From positions 1 through 13,748 of the forward strand of contig JBMOKU010000024.1 in the NCBI GenBank assembly GCA_049324315.1: 13,748 bases of DNA, given 5' to 3'. Positions 1-6,300 of the stretch are shown piece after piece. The first letter of the stretch is position 1. Every line of letters starts with the position of its first letter. The stretch is from JBMOKU01 sp049324315. GTDB lineage: Bacteria > Bacillota > Clostridia > Peptostreptococcales > Thermotaleaceae. A program made the position numbers and the translations under genes. Below the pieces are notes generated by a model that searched no databases, was not told the DNA's origin, and saw only the letters and a list, made by a program, of their open reading frames with translations.

Positions 1-158
1 GAAAAAACGTGTACTTATGCATGCTTATTCAGTATGCCCTTTTTTAGGTTGCTTGAAAACACCTTATCAAAATAATTGCTCACACATCAGATTATTTTTC
101 CAAATTTTTTTAAGTTGACGACATTGAGCGTACCAGTCCCCAAGTCTTGCCCTTCCTG

Positions 159-178
159 CTCAAATAACTTGAGTTTTT
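159..178 (+). terminator. Weak terminator-like hairpin
   Basis: CTCAA (159-163) can pair with TTGAG (169-173) around a 5-nt loop, and five T residues follow at 174-178. It would serve a + strand gene lying to the left of the window. The stem is short, so this is tentative. Confidence 0.25.
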
Positions 179-179
179 C

Positions 180-205
180 AGTGGTGGACAGAGTCGTCCA
201 CCACT
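180..205. repeat. Perfect 10-bp inverted repeat
   Basis: AGTGGTGGAC (180-189) is exactly complementary to GTCCACCACT (196-205), with a six-base loop. There is no T run on either side in a position to make a terminator. It could be a structured RNA element, a protein site or an insertion-element end. Nothing in the sequence decides between these. Confidence 0.5.
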
Positions 206-290
206 ACGAGTGAAAATTGATTCTGTCTTATGAAGGTATATCTATATTCATTCACGCTTATAAGTCTGATCTTCCACCTAACTCCTTGTA

Positions 291-318
291 ACACATGTCC
301 TATCATGCACATAATGTA
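291..318 (+). promoter_or_regulatory. Possible mother-cell sigma (SigK/SigE-type) promoter
   Basis: CATAATGTA (310-318) matches the CATANNNTA -10 pattern of the late mother-cell sigma factors. An AC dinucleotide at 291-292 lies 17 bases upstream, where the minimal SigK -35 element is expected. The start codon is about 50 bases downstream, leaving room for a normal leader with its ribosome site. The match is to short degenerate motifs; support comes mainly from the nature of the downstream gene. Confidence 0.35.
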
Positions 319-368
319 TAGTAGGCAAGAAAAAAGATAGTACATATATACAAAAGGAGGTGAAAATA

Positions 369-494
369 ATGGCTGACAAACAATGTGGTTTCGGAGGATT
401 GTTTGGAGGAGGTGACAGCAGTTTGCTTTTCTTCTTCCTACTTCTCGTAATCCTTTTTTGCTCCCCATTTTTCTGTGGTGGTTACGGTTATTAG
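369..494 (+). CDS. Sporulation-type hydrophobic micro-protein 1 (41 aa)
   Basis: A 41-residue protein beginning MADKQ, followed by a Gly/Phe-rich stretch (residues 7-15), a hydrophobic block FFFLLLVILFC (21-31) long enough for a short membrane segment, and a Gly/Tyr tail with two more cysteines or aromatic residues. A textbook ribosome site (AAAGGAGGTG, 353-362) sits 6 bases before the ATG, which makes translation credible despite the size. The architecture resembles the YjcZ-like tiny proteins of spore-formers, which are mostly of unknown role and often made in the mother cell; I infer the same here. A close paralogue follows at 682-801 with the same MADKQ start and the same hydrophobic core. 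The Cys content (residues 6, 31, 36) could permit disulfide cross-linking in a coat, but that is speculation. Confidence 0.8.
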   Translation: MADKQCGFGGLFGGGDSSLLFFFLLLVILFCSPFFCGGYGY

Positions 495-501
495 TCGATT
501 T

Positions 502-528
502 AAGGAATGGGATACGATCCCATTCCTT
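502..528 (+). terminator. 12-bp hairpin behind micro-gene 1
   Basis: AAGGAATGGGAT (502-513) pairs perfectly with ATCCCATTCCTT (517-528) across a 3-base loop, starting 8 bases after the stop codon. Only a loose A/T stretch follows rather than a clean T run, so it may terminate inefficiently or protect the 3' end of the messenger. Confidence 0.6.
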
Positions 529-637
529 GTACATAAATATTTCCTCAATCTTCCATTTTCTATCTGGAACGGCAGAAAGATTTTAAAACTTGAAGGGCAC
601 AAAACAAACGCCTTGCATCGTTTATAGCAGGAAAAGG

Positions 638-665
638 ACAGGTGATATCCTCTTTACATAATATA
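638..665 (+). promoter_or_regulatory. Doubtful sporulation-type promoter before micro-gene 2
   Basis: CATAATATA (657-665) fits CATANNNTA, and AC (638-639) lies exactly 17 bases upstream, the same layout as at 291-318. The objection is position: transcription would begin near 672, inside the ribosome site (666-675), leaving almost no leader. Either the match is chance or the gene is read mainly from the upstream promoter. Confidence 0.2.
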
Positions 666-681
666 AAAGGAGGTGAAATCA

Positions 682-801
682 ATGGCTGACAAACAATGGG
701 GTGGATATGGATTATTTGGTAGCCAAACTGAATTACTGTTCTTCTTCTTACTGCTGGTAATATTGTTCTGCGGTCCTTACTTTTTGGGTTTCGGTTACTA
801 A
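682..801 (+). CDS. Sporulation-type hydrophobic micro-protein 2 (39 aa)
   Basis: A 39-residue paralogue of the 41-residue protein encoded just upstream. It shares the MADKQ start, a Gly-rich linker with LFG, the hydrophobic core (LLFFFLLLVILFC, residues 18-29 and neighbours) and a Gly/aromatic C-terminus ending GY. The ribosome site AAAGGAGGTG (666-675) is 6 bases before the ATG. Differences cluster in the linker (Trp replaces Cys at residue 6; QTE replaces DSS) and in the tail (cysteines lost), so the pair has diverged under some constraint on the core. It probably inserts in a membrane or packs in the spore coat or cortex layer; no enzymatic motif is visible. Its promoter is uncertain because the intergenic hairpin at 502-528 may only partly stop read-through. 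Confidence 0.8.
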   Translation: MADKQWGGYGLFGSQTELLFFFLLLVILFCGPYFLGFGY

Positions 802-813
802 TTGAAACAATTA

Positions 814-842
814 AAGAATTGAGATTTCAAATCTCAATTCTT
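814..842 (+). terminator. 12-bp hairpin behind micro-gene 2
   Basis: AAGAATTGAGAT (814-825) pairs with ATCTCAATTCTT (831-842) around TTCAA, 12 bases after the stop codon. As with the hairpin at 502-528, no proper T run follows. The same arrangement behind both paralogues, with different stem sequences, suggests the structure itself is kept. Confidence 0.55.
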
Positions 843-892
843 CATACATAGTAAATAAAAGTTTTTATAAGTTGTCATAAATATATTACATT

Positions 893-967
893 CGCTACGC
901 CACGGGGACAGTTCCTCAGGCACATAAAAAACATATGTGCCTGAGGAACTGTCCCCATGACTCCGCT
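893..967. repeat. Palindromic dispersed repeat, copy 1
   Basis: A perfect inverted repeat: 23-base arms at 904-926 and 934-956 (GGGGACAGTTCC... and its complement) with a 7-base loop. Outside the arms are CGCTACGCCAC on the left and ATGACTCCGCT on the right. The outer parts recur at 8373-8459: the left end CGCTNCGCCAYGGGGACAGTTCC with two differences, and the right end GTCCCCATGACTCCGCT exactly. The inner arms differ between copies. Two copies with conserved ends, both between genes, point to a mobile REP/MITE-like element. From general knowledge, GGGGAC-type palindromes of this kind are widespread in Clostridia. No transposase is in the window. Confidence 0.8.
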
Positions 968-994
968 AAATCAGCCAAAATTAAATATCTCCTG

Positions 995-1032
995 CAATAA
1001 CCTAGATCAAGGTCTAGGTTATTGTTTTTTTT
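995..1032 (+). terminator. Strong intrinsic terminator (+ strand)
   Basis: CAATAACCTAGA (995-1006) pairs perfectly with TCTAGGTTATTG (1013-1024) around a 6-base loop, followed by eight T residues (1025-1032). The orientation fits transcription coming from the micro-genes on the + strand. A third arm, AATAACCTA (1033-1041), repeats the left arm and could pair with the middle arm instead. The - strand operon ends only 24 bases away (1056), so the structure may also act as the 3' end of that messenger, though without a T run in that direction. Confidence 0.75.
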
Positions 1033-1055
1033 AATAACCTAAAACTTGTTTTTCG

Positions 1056-2108
1056 CTATGCCATGATTTCCCTCATCATATGCTCAGCAAAGTTTTTCGC
1101 CTTTCTTTCAATACCCGGTACTTCTATGATTGTACCTGGATCGTTGGCAGTGGCTGTTATGGCAAAATATGGAGGTAGTCGAAATCCCTTATTAATCGTC
1201 AAACCGCCGATCAACTGTTTTGCCACCGAATCACTTCCTGAATTTCCCGATACAATCACTGCAAAAATGGATTTATCATAGAGCCTGATCTTTCGATACA
1301 GCACGGTCATACGATTGATGACCGCCATAAGTTGGGCAGAAATCGCATCATTATAATTGGGGCAGATCCAAGCAATGGCATCTGCCTTCTCTATGGCAGG
1401 TAAGAGTTCCTGTACAATCGTTCCTCCGTAAAAGCACTCATTTTTCTTTCCAAAGTGTAAACAGGTGGTATAAGAGCATCCCTTACAATCTACAATGGTT
1501 CCATTGGCAACATGGAATTCCTCCAATACGCCATATCCATCCAAATGCTTGGCAATCATTTGCCACAATGCCAGGGTATTGGAGGTCTTTCTGGAACTGG
1601 CATGAAGGGCCAGTATCTTAGGCTTTTCAATCTTTACAGGATGATCTTTCACGAAGTTCCTTCCCAGCTTTTCTGACAATTCTCCGCAGATTTCTTGACG
1701 GGACAACGACAGCTGCTTTTGCCATGTTCCAAAATTCTCAAGATTTCCTGTGGCTTCTATCACAGGGTGTCCGGGAAATCTACACCCCAACTGGTTTGCC
1801 AAAAAGATAATATTCTGCGCCATACTTTTTGTATAAAACTCATTGGGACTGTGGATGAGAATGGCACCTTGGGAGCCCTGCAGGGCATCCACCCCTCTCT
1901 CCTGAAGCTTAGACAGCATTTGAAACAGAGGAATATTGTAGCCGGCTCCATTCAAGGCCACAGCAAACAAGAGTTTTTTATTCTTTACGTCCGGTATGGA
2001 TAATGGATCTTCAATCATAACGGTTTCCGTATTTCCAACGGCCCTGCCTATCATCCCCTCCAATTGCCCGGATATCTCCCCGGGTTTGATCACATACAGC
2101 TTATTCAT
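1056..2108 (-). CDS. Flavodoxin-fold NAD(P)H:FMN-reductase-like protein with four-Cys cluster
   Basis: A 350-residue protein. The C-terminal part (about 163-350) has the hallmarks of the NADPH-dependent FMN reductase / iron-sulfur flavoprotein group: a flavin-phosphate loop HASSRKTSNT (169-178), then C208-x2-C211-x4-C216-x8-C225, then the ICPNYNDAISAQLMAVINR segment that in relatives packs on the flavin. The cysteine spacing is looser than the compact clusters of classic iron-sulfur flavoproteins, so a 4Fe-4S centre is possible but unproven. The first ~155 residues form an extra domain with a conserved-looking stretch (LIHSPNEFYTKSMAQNI, 84-100) that I cannot assign; it may be a second, degenerate flavodoxin-like unit. 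It is the last gene of the three-gene operon: its ATG overlaps the TGA of the dehydrogenase-like gene (ATGA), implying translational coupling; its own ribosome site is weak. Likely a cytoplasmic redox protein; the substrate is unknown. Confidence 0.85.
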   Translation of the reverse strand: MNKLYVIKPGEISGQLEGMIGRAVGNTETVMIEDPLSIPDVKNKKLLFAVALNGAGYNIPLFQMLSKLQERGVDALQGSQGAILIHSPNEFYTKSMAQNIIFLANQLGCRFPGHPVIEATGNLENFGTWQKQLSLSRQEICGELSEKLGRNFVKDHPVKIEKPKILALHASSRKTSNTLALWQMIAKHLDGYGVLEEFHVANGTIVDCKGCSYTTCLHFGKKNECFYGGTIVQELLPAIEKADAIAWICPNYNDAISAQLMAVINRMTVLYRKIRLYDKSIFAVIVSGNSGSDSVAKQLIGGLTINKGFRLPPYFAITATANDPGTIIEVPGIERKAKNFAEHMMREIMA

Positions 2109-3352
2109 ATGATATCCGCCAAACTTTGATATGTGTGCTCCAACCGCTTACGTAAATCATCGGGAATATCGACCCGTTCCACTTCCGTACCGACGTCTAA
2201 GAGTCTATTTTTCGCACCCATATAGACACCACCCATATAAGTAGCACTATAGTGCCATTTTCCTTTTATGGTGGCAATTAAGGATAAGGCACCGGAGGAT
2301 AAAGCTGGCGCAATGTATGGTTTAAAGCCTGTGGCTCTGATCTCCAAATTGGCATTTCTGGCTTTTTCCGTCAGAAGTTGTGATCGTTCATCATTATATC
2401 GAACAATGCTGTCTGCTATAATTAAATCCTTTCCGTGGGGTCCAAATGCCCGGCCTTCCTGGATATAATGGGCTGTCTCAAGACTTTGCCCGGCATAATA
2501 CGCTGCCCTGGCATGCATGACACCCAGTCCATATCCCCGGACTTGTTCAGGCGCTAACCCTGCGTAATCCATTTTTCCGGTATCTTTGTCTTTATTGCTG
2601 GCAAGATACACATATTTGCACAGTAAATCCACCGGATCAGATACCACGGCAAATATCCCCTGAAAGTTTGCTTTCCTGGCCATCTCTGCATAATGTTCCA
2701 AAAGCTGGCAATTCCCTTCAAATTGGATCATCCGTACATCCTTCACTGCCTCGCCTACCGGTGGTACCCCTTTGCTGGCACAGAAAACAAACATATGGCA
2801 ATCAAACAACTGATCTTCTTCAATGCCAATCACTGATGGATAAGACTGCTCTTCAAAGGTTGAAAGAATTTGATTTGCTTCGAAAGCCCACCTTTTGATT
2901 TTTTCTTCACTTCGATCATAGATTCCAATGGTTTCAATGCAGTCGCCACCCAGCAGACGCAATCCTGTAATCAATGTGCCGCCTACGTCCCCCATTCCTA
3001 ACACATGGACCCTCCATTTTGGAGGAAAAGTCATCCTTAGAACCTCTTTCCAGTTGGGAAAGCTTCGATTGACACCCATTACTTTTCTGTCCTTGATCTT
3101 TTGAATAAGCCATTGTGGAAGATCATAATCAGCGACTGTCGGACTTTGTAACAAGTTTAACCCTTCTTCTTCCAACCCTAATAGTGATGGATCACTGATA
3201 CAAAAGCTTCTCCGAGACTTTTCCACCGGGCGCTCGAAAACCATATATACTTTATCACTGCCTTCAGCAGCCTCTTGCTCTTCTATTTGGGTTAGATCAT
3301 CGCAGCTTTCTTTTGAACATAATATCTGATCTTGATATCGATAATAATACAA
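2105..3352 (-). CDS. Lactate/malate-dehydrogenase-like NAD-binding protein, diverged active site
   Basis: A 415-residue protein with an unassigned ~110-residue N-terminal extension, then an LDH/MDH fold. Visible landmarks are the Rossmann loop VHVLGMGDVGG (115-125), D146 after strand 2 (favours NAD over NADP), SDPVD (238-242, the NPVD turn of the family), R282 in GVMHAR, H306 in GPHGKD (the catalytic His of GEHGD), and a C-terminal helix typical of the fold (IAPALSSGALSLIA, 347-360). Departures: the GVPRKPGMxR loop that supplies the substrate arginine reads GVPPVGEAV here, and the LDxAR motif reads VMHAR, losing the catalytic Asp. Ordinary lactate or malate oxidation is therefore unlikely. 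It starts at TTG (3350-3352), supported by AAGGAGGG at 3361-3368; no better ATG exists. It sits 3 bp behind the giant gene and overlaps the flavoprotein gene by 4 bp. A diverged 2-hydroxyacid or other hydroxy-compound dehydrogenase, or a sensor, are the options. Confidence 0.8.
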   Translation of the reverse strand: MYYYRYQDQILCSKESCDDLTQIEEQEAAEGSDKVYMVFERPVEKSRRSFCISDPSLLGLEEEGLNLLQSPTVADYDLPQWLIQKIKDRKVMGVNRSFPNWKEVLRMTFPPKWRVHVLGMGDVGGTLITGLRLLGGDCIETIGIYDRSEEKIKRWAFEANQILSTFEEQSYPSVIGIEEDQLFDCHMFVFCASKGVPPVGEAVKDVRMIQFEGNCQLLEHYAEMARKANFQGIFAVVSDPVDLLCKYVYLASNKDKDTGKMDYAGLAPEQVRGYGLGVMHARAAYYAGQSLETAHYIQEGRAFGPHGKDLIIADSIVRYNDERSQLLTEKARNANLEIRATGFKPYIAPALSSGALSLIATIKGKWHYSATYMGGVYMGAKNRLLDVGTEVERVDIPDDLRKRLEHTYQSLADII

Positions 3353-3355
3353 TTG

Positions 3356-6300
3356 TTATTCCCTCCTTGAATCGAAGCAAACCCGTTTTAACCTTTTAAG
3401 ATGCTCCATGTCATTTTCCAGATAATGAAGTGGGCTTAAATTTACATCCATAGAGATATTTCTACCATGATCCGGGTATCTGGGGGAGACAAAAACTTCT
3501 CCCAGTTGACCCATGGTAAAGTTTCTTTCATGCATTTCCTGATATTCCTCTTCAATGGTCGATAGGATATCGATGGCATTCATCATGCTTACATAGGATA
3601 AATTGTAGATAGCCCCCTTGGATGTCCCTTTGATGAAAGCCGGATACATATAAGGCATAATCAAATTGACCGAGGGAATCAGATTTCGTTCCGGGTATTC
3701 TCCTCTCCACAGGGTATCTCCACCAATATAAGGATACAGTAAGCTTTCATTAAACCACAGCTTCAGTCGAGGAATAAAGTAAGCACAATCGACTTCTCTC
3801 TGCTGCATATCCATCAGCTCTTTACCACGATCCGACAGGATACCCACGATAACCTTTTTCACCTGGACACCTTCGCGGTTCAGCAGAGGATCCAGCGTCC
3901 TCAACCTATACCCCTTCACCAAAATATCATCAACCAAAATCAGCGGTCTATTGAAGGCAGCAATAACCTTTACCTGGTTTTCCAAATCGAGATAGTAAGG
4001 ATATGCCCCAGTTTTGTAGTTATTCATATCCGGTGTAAACAGTCTGTCTATATGAAGGGATTTGGTCACCGTATTGGGTATGGTGCACCCGTTCAAAATG
4101 GTTCCATAGGGAACACACATACCTGGCCCCAACACCCGTGGTGTCAATGGCTCAGTAGACACTTCATTCTCTTCACAAATTTTATGAATCAGGTTTTCAT
4201 ACATCATCGACCGGCTAAAGGACAGCACAAGATGACCGGGGTAAAACTTGGTTATGGCTTCTTGAAGTCTTTTTCTGGAGCGATAGATGGCTTCACCGAC
4301 CCTTGGACTGCTGGCAAATGGCTCCTTGATGACCGATTTAATATCCAAGCTTAATGTACAGGGTGTCGTCATATTTACGGTATAAACAGGATTGTTTTGC
4401 TCACCATAATCTAATCGTTGGAAGCCTTGGAGTCGTAAAACCTCTTCAACTTTTTCAGGTACGTATTCGTTGATGGTATTATAGTAAACCGCATAACTGT
4501 AGTCTTTTGCAATACAGAATGCTAAGGTTTCTGTCAAAATTACCTGCTCCAGATTATGAAATATAGGGCTTTCTTCCACAAAGACTCCGTCTAATACCAA
4601 AATCCTTCCCACAGAATTTTCCCGGACATAGTTGGATATCCTCTCATTTTTCAGTTCTTGGAACAATGTGCTGGACCGAATCCAGTGGAAGGCAGAAAAT
4701 CCTAAAATTTTCCCATCTTGATTAATACTGCGTATCAGCAGCAAACGGGGATTTAACTTGTTCGCAAACTCACACAGCTTAAGATATGCTTCTTCAGGGT
4801 TTTGAAAGAATTGCTTTGCCAATACCATCAACAATTCATCCGGGATAGGATCGTAAACAATTTCAATCGTCACAGACTTGGTTTGAAGCAGCGTCTTATA
4901 TTGCGGTTCCCTTCTATATAAACCCCTATCCAAGATATATTTCTGCGCTAGCGGATCAATCAGTTTTGAGATATCTCTATTTTGGTCAATGTAATTTCTG
5001 ATCTGCGTTGAACTGATGTCTTCATATCTGGGTGCTAAGGTCAATCTTACAACGTTGCCTTCGATACGTTTGACGGCTTCATCCAATAGCTGCATGTCTT
5101 TCTGGGGGGTACCGTCGCTGGCTCTCTCAAAAATAATATGGGAAAAGGAGTGAATGGTATTCTCCCCTTGAGCCACTTTATATGCCGATGCATTTACAAC
5201 CACATCACTGCCCACCACAACATGAACATCCGACTCGGGGAATTTTTCTTTCAGCATCCGCAGATCCCCTTGATTGGCAATGTTGACAGGTAAATCCTTA
5301 GGAAACATGTAAATTTCCAATTCATCAGCGATGGACATCTTAATGATATTTCTCCGTATTAAGTTAGGCTGCGTCTTCTTGGACCAAGAAAATTCATCGA
5401 CGGCCAAGTAGACTTCGAACCCAAGATTCCGTATTTCCCTGGCAATTTCTTTGTGGCTAAGGGAGAATGGATCAAAGGTTCCCGGGAAAAATGCAATTCG
5501 CTCCGGTATCTTTATGTCAATTTTTCCCCTATAGAATTTGCAATCTGAAATAAAGCGATAAATATGATTCAGACCCGCCGCATTATTTAGGAAAATCAAC
5601 TCTTTATCTTCAATAGTATCTACTAAAAGTGTCAGTACTTTCTTTGATACCAATCGGAAAATATAGTTTTTCTGCTCTAAATCCAATTTCTTCGAACCAA
5701 AAACATCTTTTCCCATGACACTAAAAGCTATCTGTTTTATCTGCTGGTTATAATGGACAAGGCCGTTCAGAATAATACCCAACATCCTGCAAAATCTAAG
5801 GTCATAGGTTCTTTCATCTTCCTTGTATAGCGCTTTATAATCTGCATAGTTCTCAATGGCTACGCCGATGGTTCTAATGATTAGGGCGTTTGTTAGTGTA
5901 TTGGACTGCTTGTTTTTAACAATAAAATCATCAATCAGCTCATCCAGTTCTACCGGCTGCAAATGAAGCATCCATCTTCCGAAATAATCCGGTATATACT
6001 TCGTAAACTGATAGCCCTCAATCTCCAAAGCTCTTAATAACTCAACAGCAATATCATTACGCTGTTCCATGGTAAGATAGGGTGCAATGGCAACCAAGGC
6101 TTCACCTGCCCGATTCCTTACGCTTTCACTGGCGCTAACCTTTAGAAGGTTGCAAAAGTGCATGGCCGCATGTATCCCCTGATTGGAAGGTGCTTCCTTC
6201 ACATGCTCTAAAATAACATCCACCTGGATTTTTTTGATCGACCAATTGGTCGCCGTCTTCAGGTTGCTTAAAAATAAATCTGACACCTTATAGGAAGACT

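Larger units (their letters stand above)
1..368. other. Leading non-coding region with hairpins
   Basis: No convincing gene is visible in either direction. A start-less - strand frame of about 38 codons (roughly 203 down to 87) reads like a protein remnant (it contains LFEQEGQDLGTGTLNVVNL), but it begins right after a stop and has no ATG. The stretch holds a small hairpin with a T run (159-178), a perfect 10-bp hairpin (180-205), and the sporulation-type promoter candidate for the first micro-gene (291-318). It may carry the scar of a lost gene or insertion element, but this is only a suspicion. Confidence 0.5.

Noticed and set aside
178..534. 118-codon - strand frame across the first micro-gene
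   Set aside because: It has no ribosome site, low-complexity composition, and lies antisense to a micro-gene with a perfect ribosome site and a paralogue downstream.
893..967. Reading the 23-bp palindrome as an ordinary terminator
   Set aside because: It has no T run, its ends recur at 8373-8459, and a proper terminator follows at 995-1032; a dispersed repeat explains it better.
4052..4354. 100-codon + strand frame inside the giant gene
   Set aside because: It is a shadow of the strongly supported PRTase-like region on the other strand.
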